A stretch of 64,000 nucleotides of DNA from Prochlorococcus sp. AG-463-P14 (GTDB lineage Bacteria; Cyanobacteriota; Cyanobacteriia; PCC-6307; Cyanobiaceae). Shown one piece after another: positions 33,652 through 43,409 of the stretch. How positions within the stretch are numbered: position 1 is the stretch's first letter; each line of letters opens with the position of its first letter. The stretch lies in NCBI GenBank assembly GCA_003209275.1, contig QCRX01000001.1, positions 23,501 through 87,500 of the forward strand, in the 5' to 3' direction. The notes beneath the pieces are model-generated. The model ran no database searches. It was not told the origin of the DNA and was given only the letters and a program-made list of their open reading frames with translations. Position numbers and translations under genes: made by a program.

Positions 33652-34533
33652 TCAGCTATAAATTTTTGGCTCTTTGTTAAGTTGAGTTATTGCTAGTTTG
33701 ATAACTTTAAGCACATCGGCATTTTTTTCTTCTAATTCTCTTTCTCTAAGATTCTCGACAGATTTTGTCGCTCTTAATTCCATTAGTGATAGTGCAGCAC
33801 TTTTTCTAACTTGAGAATTCGAATCAGATAATTTTTGAATTAGATGTGGTTGTGCCCAATCCCTTTGATGTAATTTGCCAATTAATATTGTTGCTTCTAC
33901 TCGAACATTGCTAATTGGATCACTTAGAGCTTTTAAAAGTAGGTTTTGCGCAGCTTTATCTTCTAAAGAGTGAATTTGGTCTCCAAGTGCAGCTATTGCT
34001 GCTGCTCTAATTGCTGCATGGCTTGATTGCGCGGCATCTTTAAGTGCATTTGGCGCCTCTGCTCCTACAAAAGCTAATGCCCAAGAAGCTAATCCGCATT
34101 GCATTGCATTGCTACTAGGACTGATAAACACTTCTAATAGAAGCTTTACAGCTTCTTCCCCAAAGATGGCCATTGCTCCAGCCGATGACCCTTGCACTAC
34201 AGGATCAGAATCATTTAATAATGCTTTCAGTAGATCCGGCAATGCACTTGGATCTCCAATTAGTTTGAGAGTTTTAGCAGCGGCTCGCCTGACTGTAACG
34301 CTGGGATTATTTATGAGAGCTTCTGTAAGTAGTGGTAATGCTGCTTGCCCGACTTTCCCAAGGCTTTCGGAGAATGTGCGCCGTAAAAGGCCTCGGTGAT
34401 CGCCCAGACCAGCCACCATTAGCTTTATAAGACGCATATCTGCTGGAGGCATTTCACCTGCTTGTAATTTTTCCTTGAGCTCATTTGCAAGAACTTCTGC
34501 TTCTTCTTCACTTAGCGTTATCTCATAGTCCAA
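33652..34533 (-). CDS. HEAT-repeat bilin lyase-like protein (MpeU/MpeX/CpeF type)
   Basis: 293 aa PBS-lyase HEAT repeats: VRRAAAKTLKLIGDPSALPDLLKALLNDSDPVVQGSSAGAMAIFG. Confidence 0.78.
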   Translation of the reverse strand: MDYEITLSEEEAEVLANELKEKLQAGEMPPADMRLIKLMVAGLGDHRGLLRRTFSESLGKVGQAALPLLTEALINNPSVTVRRAAAKTLKLIGDPSALPDLLKALLNDSDPVVQGSSAGAMAIFGEEAVKLLLEVFISPSSNAMQCGLASWALAFVGAEAPNALKDAAQSSHAAIRAAAIAALGDQIHSLEDKAAQNLLLKALSDPISNVRVEATILIGKLHQRDWAQPHLIQKLSDSNSQVRKSAALSLMELRATKSVENLRERELEEKNADVLKVIKLAITQLNKEPKIYS

Positions 34534-34808
34534 AATTTAAATTTCAGATTAGTTATTCATGGATGGTATTTTTATTGGGGTCTTACTTTGCTGGGTTAGA
34601 AATGATGTGATTTGTAATTTTTTATCTTCGATTAATTAGTCTTGAGATTTTAAAATCATTTAAAACTAAGTCTTTACTTTTAGATGTCTTTCTTCTAAGA
34701 TTAATTCGATGAGAATTTGCCTCAGCGTAAGTTTAAAACTTTGACTTGTTAAGAAGACTAACCCTAAAAAGTTGTAGTATAATCAGCTTAAAATATTGGA
34801 ATTGCTAG

Positions 34809-36137
34809 GTGGAAGTTAGTCCTTTTGATAATCTTCCACCCTTAAGTAAGGAAGACGCACTTTCTATTCTTTCAACTCCAATTAATCAACTTTATTTATC
34901 TAGTGATTACTATAAAGCGGTCTTTCATTTGCTTAAATATCCTGGCCATGAGACGGAAAAAGTTCTTTTGGAATTAGTAAAGTCAGAATCAAAAGAGCAT
35001 CCAATAGTAATTGCACGGAGAAAGGCGGTTGAAGGCTTAGCAAGGCTTAAGTGTATTAAAGCAATTCCAGTAATTGCCCAGTGCTTGAAGAGCGATGACC
35101 CATATCTTGTAGAAAATGCAGCCTGGGCTATTGGTGAGCTTGGATGCAAGGATCGGAAGATTCATTATGAGATTTCTTCTCTTTTAAGTAATCCGAAGCA
35201 GAACAGACGAGTTCTTGTTCAGAGCCTATTAAAAATGGAGGCGATTTCCGAACTAGATCGGATAAGAGCTCTGCTTGAAGAGAAATCTCTTCCAGTGGGC
35301 GTTATTGGGGCATCTATTGCTGCGATTTCAAGATTATGTGGACAAAAAAAACTTTATTCAGAGCTTGAGTCGCATTTGTCGATTGTCAATCAGAATGATA
35401 GGCAATGTGCAGTTCAAGATGTAATAGATGCTGGCGCAATTGAATTGATACCTTCTGTGTTAGTTACCCCAGTTGCACCATTTTTCAGGATGCGAACTTT
35501 AGATTCGCTCTGGCCTGTGGGAGTGTTAAGAGTAAATGACCTTCATCTATTTAAAGCACTTGATCAAATTATCCTAGATGATCCTAGGGATATCAAATTA
35601 TTGCATTCTTATGAACAGACTCCTGATATAAAGTTTTTAATAGATGAATTATTTGGAACGGATTTTAGTCGTTGCTATCTTTCCTTAAACACTCTTATTG
35701 GAATGAATCCAACCGAACTTTGGCCATTTATATGGAATCAATGGGAAAGACTTCAGAAAGATTATGGAGCTCTTTATTTCTTGACAATTTTGTTTAGAAC
35801 AATATCTGGATGGAGTGATTATGCAATAAGTGAAATAAATGAACTCTCTCTTTCATGTTTGGATGATAAGTGGCCTCACTATATGAAATTCAGACCTTCT
35901 GCAATCTTAACGCTAATGCATTTTAACCCTCACAGATTCTTCGATAATATTGAATTATGGCTCGATCCAGAGAAAACTCCCTTTTGGGCATGTCGTTATG
36001 CATCTTTGATTTCAATTCAACCTTATTTAGGAGATGCTAGCATCAAAGATACTGTCAAATTTATATATAAATCTTGTAAAGATCCTAATAGATTTGTATC
36101 TGCTAGAGCGTCAAATATTTTATGTAATATACGATAA
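34809..36137 (+). CDS. cpeY: HEAT-repeat phycoerythrin bilin lyase, CpeY-like
   Basis: 442 aa; RRKAVEGLARLKCIKAIPVIAQCLKSDDPYLVENAAWAIGELGC; GTG start. Confidence 0.8.
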   Translation: MEVSPFDNLPPLSKEDALSILSTPINQLYLSSDYYKAVFHLLKYPGHETEKVLLELVKSESKEHPIVIARRKAVEGLARLKCIKAIPVIAQCLKSDDPYLVENAAWAIGELGCKDRKIHYEISSLLSNPKQNRRVLVQSLLKMEAISELDRIRALLEEKSLPVGVIGASIAAISRLCGQKKLYSELESHLSIVNQNDRQCAVQDVIDAGAIELIPSVLVTPVAPFFRMRTLDSLWPVGVLRVNDLHLFKALDQIILDDPRDIKLLHSYEQTPDIKFLIDELFGTDFSRCYLSLNTLIGMNPTELWPFIWNQWERLQKDYGALYFLTILFRTISGWSDYAISEINELSLSCLDDKWPHYMKFRPSAILTLMHFNPHRFFDNIELWLDPEKTPFWACRYASLISIQPYLGDASIKDTVKFIYKSCKDPNRFVSARASNILCNIR

Positions 36138-36143
36138 GTATGG

Positions 36144-36776
36144 CTATAAGGCTTGACTAGTCTTACTTTTTATCCATTCCTTGTGAAGACCATCTCCAAA
36201 ATTCAAAACTTTCTTGCATTGAATAGGTCCATTTTCAGAACCCCATATTAGTTTGTTACTTTTAAGATCAAATCCTTGATCTATGCTTATCCAACTGTTC
36301 GCTTTAATCTCAACTTTACTGGCTAGATAAGTGGCTTGACCGTTTCTATTAATTAAACACTTTTTGCCAGGCTCTACCTCGCCAAAATAATGGTTCGGGC
36401 TGAGTTCTTTGAAATACATAGAGCAGCCATACCTAGGATTAAATGTATGATGGTTTAGGGAATCTATTAGCTCTTTTCGAAAGCCAGCGCCAGCGACTCT
36501 CTCTGGCTGATCTATTTGGAAATTATCCATTATTATCAACTCACCTTTAATAAATAACCTATGTATTCCTTGACGGTAAGGTGACCAAGGCAAATAATCA
36601 TAGCTTTGCTCAGAATAGAATCCAGGACCTTTAAAAATATTCCATGGGAGGGGTCTAAAATAAATATTAATATGAGCAAATTGACTTGGACTTTTTTGTG
36701 CCTGCTCTAAATTACTGAATTTACCTGCAATCGCTTCAGCAAAAGTGAAAATAGAGTTGCTTTTGGAAATTGACAT
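36144..36776 (-). CDS. cpeT: CpcT/CpeT-family chromophore lyase
   Basis: FSNLEQAQKSPSQFAHINIYFRPLPWNIFKGPGFYSEQSYDYLPWSPYRQGIHRL. Confidence 0.9.
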   Translation of the reverse strand: MSISKSNSIFTFAEAIAGKFSNLEQAQKSPSQFAHINIYFRPLPWNIFKGPGFYSEQSYDYLPWSPYRQGIHRLFIKGELIIMDNFQIDQPERVAGAGFRKELIDSLNHHTFNPRYGCSMYFKELSPNHYFGEVEPGKKCLINRNGQATYLASKVEIKANSWISIDQGFDLKSNKLIWGSENGPIQCKKVLNFGDGLHKEWIKSKTSQAL

Positions 36777-36793
36777 ATTTTTCTTCTATCAAA

Positions 36794-37327
36794 TTAAGCT
36801 TGAATAATTTTGACTTCTGAAGCAAATGATGTTTGAAGTATCCCTAGAGATTCTGCACTCTTGGTTACGGATGCACGGCAGCGTACCGTTTTTGATATAA
36901 ACCAAATTCGCTCTTCTGCAATTGTATTTTGATACTTCGTTTCTAATTGGAATGTACCGTCAGATAGGAAACAATAATTTGAAATAGTTCGAATGGGTTC
37001 TGTATACCCTAAACTCCTTAGAAGAATTCCTTTTTGATGGGAATTTGGTATTGGAATTAATAAGCAAGATCCAGTTGATAGATTAGGGCTGTTTTCATCT
37101 GACCAGTCACTTTCAGACTTCCAATCAATTCGAAAGGGTGAAAGTGGTTTATTTATGATATTAGGACTCGACTTTATTAGTTTTACTACATCAGCATCTT
37201 TCAGGCTTAATTTTTTTATTTGAATTGTGCTTAAGACCTCTTCAAATTGTTGGAAGGCTAAAGAATGGCCACTTCTCATTGACCTCCATTCCCCTTGACT
37301 GAGTGAAACAAATCTCTCAATTTCCAT
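36794..37327 (-). CDS. cpeS: CpcS/CpeS-family phycobiliprotein lyase
   Basis: MEIERFVSLSQGEWRSMRSGHSLAFQQFEEVLSTI; EERIWFISKTVRCRASV. Confidence 0.9.
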   Translation of the reverse strand: MEIERFVSLSQGEWRSMRSGHSLAFQQFEEVLSTIQIKKLSLKDADVVKLIKSSPNIINKPLSPFRIDWKSESDWSDENSPNLSTGSCLLIPIPNSHQKGILLRSLGYTEPIRTISNYCFLSDGTFQLETKYQNTIAEERIWFISKTVRCRASVTKSAESLGILQTSFASEVKIIQA

Positions 37328-37505
37328 CCAGATTTTCAGTAGGCTCTTCTTGACCTGGAGCCGATTGATGATTACTGGCCTTTTGAATCATTCGGACCAT
37401 AGAATCAACCATCATAGACATTGCCATTGGGATTTTCTTTCCAGATGGAGTCTCAGAAGATTGATCACCTGGTTTCTCATTGGAAGGTGGCCGAAACAGA
37501 GACAT
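37317..37505 (-). CDS. Small Met-rich hypothetical protein overlapping cpeS start
   Basis: 62 aa, KKIPMAMSMMVDSMVRMIQ; stop overlaps cpeS start by 11 nt. Confidence 0.6.
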   Translation of the reverse strand: MSLFRPPSNEKPGDQSSETPSGKKIPMAMSMMVDSMVRMIQKASNHQSAPGQEEPTENLDGN

Positions 37506-37542
37506 GAATTTAGAAGTTTGGTTGGATTAGATGTCTTCTCGA

Positions 37543-38496
37543 TTAGGGTAGCGTTTTAGCTTCCGGAAGATATTCTGGGTTCTTTGAGTCTAGTTTCTTG
37601 ATCTTTGTGAGATTAAAAGGAATTTGGATATCTTGAACACTATTTGTCGCGAGATTTACCATAAGAAGACTTTTCCCTCCAGTAATTTGAGGAGCTGCTA
37701 ATAGACCGTGAAGTGCGTTGTCGCTACTTGCAAAACTTCTTTCTAGTTTTGCAATGTTGCAGAAATCAGCTGTTTTTAACCCACAAGGAGAGTTCCAGCA
37801 ACGTTGATATGGAACTATATATGAACCAAAAATTTCTTCATACTCGTGAGAATCAATTATTTTATCAATATGATACTCAAAGCCTTGATTAAATAATAAT
37901 TCAACATGCCTTATCACCTCTGCTTGATCTTTTGGGGGCCGCCCAAGAATATGTTTAAAGCTTAATTCAATTGACCTCTGTTGATTTACCGCTTCAAAAT
38001 AGTTGGCTTTATAAAATGAGGATTTTGCCAGTTGCCTTATAAATTCTTTTATATTTATATCTCCGTTCCTTAATCTTCTCTCTGACTCTATGGGTCGCTC
38101 ACTTTCCATCGGATGCAGATTGCCATAAATTTGCCGATAGGATGCACTTATAGCAATTTGTAGAGTTACATCGTCATGAGGGTGATATTTTTCGAAAGTG
38201 AAGTTATCTATATACGTCTTTGCAAATTTTGGGCCAATATTCATCTTTAATTTACGTTGATCTTTGTGTTTATATGACTGAGTAATCTGATTCTCTTCTA
38301 TTGGAGCATCTAGTTTGGGTATATCAAAGTAGCTTGTAATAAATAAATGCGGCTGTCCGGGCATTGATCCTGCCTTTGGATGAAGGATGTAACTAAAAGT
38401 TTGGCTGCCTGCCACTCTGGACTTGCCATAGGCTATTGGCGGATGATTAGAGATTTGGCCGCCAAATCCAAGAGCACCATTGGGGATAGAGGACAT
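37543..38496 (-). CDS. ppeC: Phycoerythrin-associated linker polypeptide
   Basis: Linker-like domain: LQIAISASYRQIYGNLHPMESERP..., LRNGDINIKEFIRQLAKSSFYKANYFEAVNQQRSIELSFKHILGRPPKDQAEV, plus CpcD-like C-terminal tail. Confidence 0.9.
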   Translation of the reverse strand: MSSIPNGALGFGGQISNHPPIAYGKSRVAGSQTFSYILHPKAGSMPGQPHLFITSYFDIPKLDAPIEENQITQSYKHKDQRKLKMNIGPKFAKTYIDNFTFEKYHPHDDVTLQIAISASYRQIYGNLHPMESERPIESERRLRNGDINIKEFIRQLAKSSFYKANYFEAVNQQRSIELSFKHILGRPPKDQAEVIRHVELLFNQGFEYHIDKIIDSHEYEEIFGSYIVPYQRCWNSPCGLKTADFCNIAKLERSFASSDNALHGLLAAPQITGGKSLLMVNLATNSVQDIQIPFNLTKIKKLDSKNPEYLPEAKTLP

Positions 38497-38704
38497 GTCT
38501 TAGTTGATTGCGGTTGAGTTAGAGAAAGTGAGGTGGTTCCTAAAGTTTGCTTTTAATTTTTCTTCAATTAAGTATAGAAGAGCACAAAAGTTGCTGGCTT
38601 TGGTGTATATCGAAACTAATATCAACAATTTTCAGCGTTGATTTTATGGTGTTGAACCAAATAGACTTAATTAAATACGTTGTGTAAGGATGATCCTTTC
38701 AAAG

Positions 38705-39078
38705 TTATTTTGCAATCTCATTAGCGATAGGAGAAGCACATAACAAACTATTCCTGTCTAAGTAGAATGCCCAGGCTATTTCTTCGCCAAGTCCAGGGCA
38801 CTTCTTTTTCGTTATATTTCGAGTTCTTTACTTATGCCTAAGGAGATCATTAATTCAATGGCATGGTTTAAGTTATTGGCTTGAACAGGCCTAATCGCAG
38901 ATCCAATAATCCATGTAAAAGAAGTTTCACTAAAGCAATAATTATCCTTTTCGCAGGCTAATAGAAGGTTGTAACTTTCTTCACGCCTTTCAAGAATTTT
39001 CTTCCACAATAGAATATTTCTTGGATTTAAATCAATCTTTAAGGAGCCTATAGTAGAATTAATTTTTATTTATTTTCA
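38705..39078 (-). pseudogene. Possible frame-broken small gene (ORF 38812-39009 plus extensions in other frames)
   Basis: ...INSTIGSLKIDLNPRNILLWKKILERREESYNLLLACEKDNYCFSETSFTWIIGSAIRPVQANNLNHAIELMISLGISKELEI*, then in a shifted frame RNITKKKCPGLGEEIAWAFYLDRNSLLCASPIANEIAK*. Confidence 0.4.
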
Positions 39079-39215
39079 ATCTTTTGCTCTCTTAATTAAA
39101 GCTCTTAAATCATGACTTTGCTTAAGGCACATTTTTAATAATTTCTTATTCATAAGCTAATAGTAAATATTGAAATAATTCCTAATATCTTATTAGTATA
39201 TTTCTTAATTAGACT

Positions 39216-40646
39216 TTAATCTAATTCTGCCAAGATTAAAGTCTGTAATGTTATTTTCGTCTCTTGTCGGAACCTTTGAATATTGACTTTGTTAAGAGCC
39301 AATATAGCTAAACCCATTACAATTGCTTCTAGTATAAATACAAAAGAAAAGGCTATTAGTGGACTTTCGGGACCACTTAAAAGACGCCCTAGGTCTAACA
39401 AGCCTCCTCCAAAGACTTTCCCAAGTGCTCTTGAGAAAGCCTGTGCTAGACCCCAAACCCCTACAAATGTACCGGCTACTTCAGGAAGAGTTAGATCTAG
39501 CATTAGAGAGAGTGCACTATTGGTAGCAATCCCTGCAGCAACTCCAAAAATCACCAGAACCCCATATAGCCCATTTACATTGGAAGTAAAGCCACTAGCG
39601 ACTAGTAAAATAAGAGAACTAATTATCATCCAACAACCCATTCTTGCAGTTGATAATTTCCCTAGCCTTGGTGTTATCCAAAGACCTCCTAGCAGAAGGC
39701 CAAATAATGTACCACCACCCCAGAATGCATTTAAAAGAGTAGTTTTAGATATTGGGAGGTTAAACACTTCAGCCCCGAAGCTTTCAAGTATTGGGTCTTG
39801 AAGAAATAGTCCTAGTGTGTAGAGGATTAAGAAAGTAAAGAATATAATAATTTGTTTGCTAGACGTAACAATTGACCAAGCTTCTTTTAATCCAACTTCT
39901 TTAGATGAGCTTGAATCTTTATCTTGCTTGTTTGACTGACTTGGTTCAATTCCCCAGCATGCAAATATAGAAATAATGAAAATTATACAGCTAACCCAAA
40001 GCATAAATTTTTGCAATGCAGGTTGCAGAGATGTTGGATCTTGAACTCCATCCAGGCCTTGGGTTGTAATGGATATAGCTATTGCACCTACAATAATTCC
40101 AATTGTTAACATGCACCAAATAACCCCTACTGCTTTAGGCCTTTCTTCCTCAGTTGTTAAATCTATAACTAATGCAAGGTAAGGGGTAGTTGCCATAGAT
40201 ATTGCCAGGCCGTATAAGCTAAAAAGACCACATAGTGCGATTGAGAATGCAACTATTGGTATTAACTCTCCCTGCCTTAATGCTTGTTCGGTAAGAAAAA
40301 TGAGTGGAATTGAGATGATTGCCATTAGACAGAAACCAGCTGTACCAAGCCATATATATGGAGTCCTTTTTTTCCCTCGTATAGGCCAACTATCTGAGAT
40401 ATTTCCGAAGAGCACTCTTGATGGAGCCATCAACTGTTCGAATGCCAAACCACCTCCTACTAGGAGCGCAGGAAAAGCAAGTTCTGAAATCATTATTCGA
40501 TTAAGCATCCCTGCAAATATCACAGCAAGGCAGCCTAAGCACCCTTGAAATAAACTAAGTCTTGCTAGGTCTAGAGGCTTCAAGTTACTAGTGACTTCTT
40601 TTGATAGGTTATCTAAATTGCTGGAATTGACTTTGGAAGAATTCAT
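39216..40646 (-). CDS. PucC/LhaA-family MFS (chlorophyll/bacteriochlorophyll delivery-type) membrane protein
   Basis: LSLFQGCLGCLAVIFAGMLNRIMISELAFPALLVGGGLAFEQLMAPSRVLFGNISDSWPIRGKKRTPYIWLG. Confidence 0.9.
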   Translation of the reverse strand: MNSSKVNSSNLDNLSKEVTSNLKPLDLARLSLFQGCLGCLAVIFAGMLNRIMISELAFPALLVGGGLAFEQLMAPSRVLFGNISDSWPIRGKKRTPYIWLGTAGFCLMAIISIPLIFLTEQALRQGELIPIVAFSIALCGLFSLYGLAISMATTPYLALVIDLTTEEERPKAVGVIWCMLTIGIIVGAIAISITTQGLDGVQDPTSLQPALQKFMLWVSCIIFIISIFACWGIEPSQSNKQDKDSSSSKEVGLKEAWSIVTSSKQIIIFFTFLILYTLGLFLQDPILESFGAEVFNLPISKTTLLNAFWGGGTLFGLLLGGLWITPRLGKLSTARMGCWMIISSLILLVASGFTSNVNGLYGVLVIFGVAAGIATNSALSLMLDLTLPEVAGTFVGVWGLAQAFSRALGKVFGGGLLDLGRLLSGPESPLIAFSFVFILEAIVMGLAILALNKVNIQRFRQETKITLQTLILAELD

Positions 40647-40738
40647 GGGATAAATTTTCTTTGGTTTTGATTAAAGAGATGGACAGATAACGTTGTACCG
40701 ATACCATCAGCGAGATTCCTTTTCTTAGGCCATTGACT

Positions 40739-41185
40739 ATGGCATTTGGTGAGCAGGCAGCCTCTCTCGATAGAGACCTTATCCAACAACTTCATGGATT
40801 AAGCGAGTTGAGTGAGACTTTGACTTTGAGGTTACTTGAGATTGAGGAAAGAATAGAATCCCTTGAGAAAGCTCATACCTTTTCTGAAAATGAAACAGGT
40901 TTTGCTACTCAGGCATTGCTTGATGAGAGTGAGGAGAAGGTAAAACATTTGCAAAATCTCCTTGAAAAACAGACTAATAAAACTTATCCGTCACAACTTT
41001 CAGCAGTTGAGAATGAAGGAATTAATAATGAAGAACAAACTTTTTCTGAACAAGTAGATAATGAATCTAGATGTGAAATAGTTGATTCTATAGATGAAGA
41101 TAGTGAATCTTTAGATGACAGGAGAGAAGGTTTTGTTGAGACTGAATATCTTGATGATCCACAGATACCTTTGCTTTCTGCGTGA
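40739..41185 (+). CDS. Hypothetical acidic coiled-coil protein
   Basis: Continuous ORF with LIQQLHGLSELSETLTLRLLEIEERIESLEK helix and an acidic C-terminus. Confidence 0.65.
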   Translation: MAFGEQAASLDRDLIQQLHGLSELSETLTLRLLEIEERIESLEKAHTFSENETGFATQALLDESEEKVKHLQNLLEKQTNKTYPSQLSAVENEGINNEEQTFSEQVDNESRCEIVDSIDEDSESLDDRREGFVETEYLDDPQIPLLSA

Positions 41186-41194
41186 TCAATATAA

Positions 41195-41374
41195 CTATTT
41201 TAGATTTAAAAGACGAATCCTGAATTTTGCTATTTCTAGGGCTTGATCAGGTGCCGCTTGAACGAAAGGATGTTCTTTAAGAGTATCCAAAACAATCATT
41301 AATCTTTCATCTTGGTTGTTTTTGGAATTGTCTTCATTGGCTTGACACTTGCTCCATGCAGCGTCAAATGACAT
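41195..41374 (-). CDS. Hypothetical protein; ORF extends to 41488 but its 5' part overlaps tRNA-Phe
   Basis: MSFDAAWSKCQANEDNSKNNQDERLMIVLDTLKEHPFVQAAPDQALEIAKFRIRLLNLK; ATG at 41374, alternative TTG at 41437. Confidence 0.55.
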   Translation of the reverse strand: MSFDAAWSKCQANEDNSKNNQDERLMIVLDTLKEHPFVQAAPDQALEIAKFRIRLLNLK

Positions 41375-41458
41375 AGCAAAACTATCGGCATTATTAAAGA
41401 TACGACCATTCTCATTATTTGAAGAAACAAATGACAAGGCGATTTCTTCTCTAACTGA

Positions 41459-41531
41459 TGCCAGGACCCAGATTTGAACTGGGGACACGGCGATTTTCAG
41501 TCGCCTGCTCTACCAACTGAGCTATCCCGGC
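41459..41531 (-). tRNA. trnF: tRNA-Phe (GAA)
   Basis: GCCGGGATAGCTCAGTTGGTAGAGCAGGCGACTGAAAATCGCCGTGTCCCCAGTTCAAATCTGGGTCCTGGCA, complete cloverleaf. Confidence 0.97.
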
Positions 41532-41687
41532 TTGTCGCGGTGCAACTGGTGAAGTCTAGATCACAGTGTGTGGCATCTGCCTTAGAAGCCTGGGAGAGGA
41601 AAGATGCTTTGGGGGAACCTACTCTCCCTAATTGTTTGGAGAGTTCCACTCACTCAATTACGAAGGTTGCTATTTGTTGCCTAAAAA

Positions 41688-41960
41688 TTAGGAGTCTGTT
41701 TTGAGGGCTTTGATCATCGCAACCAGAGATCTATGAGCATCTTCGCTGTCAGAAAGGGTGTGATCGAAGTTGATTTTTAGTAATTCCCCGTCTGCATTAA
41801 TCTCCATACAGATTTCGTTGATTTCAGTCATTTCAGCATTCTTAGCATTTGGTGCGCCTCCATAGTGATGAGCCAATGTCAGCACAGCATTTTTATGATC
41901 AGAATTCATGTGGTTACATATTCTGTTGCTTATCTCACGAGTGATTGGATCTTTGGACAT
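41688..41960 (-). CDS. DUF2470-type domain protein
   Basis: ICNHMNSDHKNAVLTLAHHYGG signature; ATG at 41960 preferred. Confidence 0.8.
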   Translation of the reverse strand: MSKDPITREISNRICNHMNSDHKNAVLTLAHHYGGAPNAKNAEMTEINEICMEINADGELLKINFDHTLSDSEDAHRSLVAMIKALKTDS

Positions 41961-42141
41961 AAAAGCTTTTGATCGCAATTATCTGAATATTGTATCTATG
42001 AACCTGCATTTTTTGATTGAGTCTCTTGATTAGATTATTAGATTAAATTAATTATCTTATTGATATAGCTTATTTATTTCAAAATTCATGACTTATGAGG
42101 AAGTAACCAGCAATTTAGTTCTGCAGAGAAATATAGCTATT

Positions 42142-43401
42142 CTAGCTCTTGAGATATTTATCAGTCTTATTCTTTTCTCTTATTACTGCTCTTAATACTA
42201 GGTTGGCGACACCAAAGGCGGGCGAATTATTGCAGGTCCTTATTGGTAAACCTACGGCTCTTTCTCTTATCCTTCTCCATTGAGGATTCTTTGAACCACC
42301 TCCGATAGTGATTATCCTCTTGGGTGCTTTGGCGCCCATGGAGATTAGTGTTTCCCATCCCTTTGCTTCAATTCGGGCAAGTCCTTCTAGTAAGCCGTGA
42401 AGGTATAGGGAATCACTAATAGGTCTTGGCTCAAGTATTGGTTTTAGTGTTGGATCATTAATCGGAAAGCGTTCGCCTTGGCTGTGAAGAGGAAGAAGGT
42501 TTAACCCGCTGTTCGTTTCTGGATTGATCTGTCTGCTTAGTTCCTGAAGTTCTTTGTCGCTAAATAGTGTGGTAAGAATTGCACCACCCGAGTTGGAAGC
42601 TCCTCCTGATAGCCAAAGCCCTTCAACTCGATGGTTCGTAATACCTTCACCTTGAATTGGATGTTTAACAAATCTCTTTATCACAATTGTGCTACCTAGG
42701 ACAGTGATTCCATCTTCTGGACCTGGGCGGGCAGCAAGAACAGCTGCATTTGAATCAGTAGTGCCTGCTATGACCAGTACTTTCTTGGGAATTTCAAGGT
42801 CATCGGCTATTTCAGGAGAGATTGTGCCCATGAAATGTGCACTCTTAATTATTTTTGGCAACGTATTTTTCCAAGTTGGACTATTAAATGATGAGGGCCA
42901 CTTTTGATGCAATAAATCCCAGCCAAGTCGTAAATTATTTCCTTCTTCACCCCATTTCCAATCTTGTATCAACCAACCATTAACCCAGTCTGCTTGATGT
43001 CTAAGAAGGATTTTTGAGCCATATTTACTCTGAAGTCTTAAGGCTCTTGCAATACTACTATTTGTGTTCCCTTGGGGAAACATCTGTTTAAGTGTGAATT
43101 CGAATTCAGGACAACTTATGAAATAAGGAAGTGCAGGCCCAAGAGGTTTCCCTTGAGAATTAAAAGCAGCAATAGTTCCAGATGTACCATCTACTCCAAT
43201 CGCAATAAGATTAGTTTTTAATATCTTGGGTAAATTCTTGAGAAGATTTCTGCAGCAAAATTCCCAATCTCTTACTATCTCCAGGCCGTTAGTATATTCC
43301 ATACTGTCTTCGTATATTAAGTTCCCTTTGTCATCAATTGCAGCAATACGAACTCCTCTTGTCCCAAGATCTATTCCCAGAAAAATGGGATTATGCTTCA
43401 T
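42142..43401 (-). CDS. FGGY-family carbohydrate kinase
   Basis: FLGIDLGTRGVRIAAIDDKG, GVDGTSGT, ITIGGGSKNPQWRRIRERAVGLPI. Confidence 0.92.
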   Translation of the reverse strand: MKHNPIFLGIDLGTRGVRIAAIDDKGNLIYEDSMEYTNGLEIVRDWEFCCRNLLKNLPKILKTNLIAIGVDGTSGTIAAFNSQGKPLGPALPYFISCPEFEFTLKQMFPQGNTNSSIARALRLQSKYGSKILLRHQADWVNGWLIQDWKWGEEGNNLRLGWDLLHQKWPSSFNSPTWKNTLPKIIKSAHFMGTISPEIADDLEIPKKVLVIAGTTDSNAAVLAARPGPEDGITVLGSTIVIKRFVKHPIQGEGITNHRVEGLWLSGGASNSGGAILTTLFSDKELQELSRQINPETNSGLNLLPLHSQGERFPINDPTLKPILEPRPISDSLYLHGLLEGLARIEAKGWETLISMGAKAPKRIITIGGGSKNPQWRRIRERAVGLPIRTCNNSPAFGVANLVLRAVIREKNKTDKYLKS

Positions 43402-43409
43402 TAATATTA

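Noticed and set aside
39283-39801. 172-aa plus ORF opposite the PucC-family gene
   Set aside because: Shadow frame antisense to a clear membrane protein; Pro/Ser/Lys-rich low-information translation.
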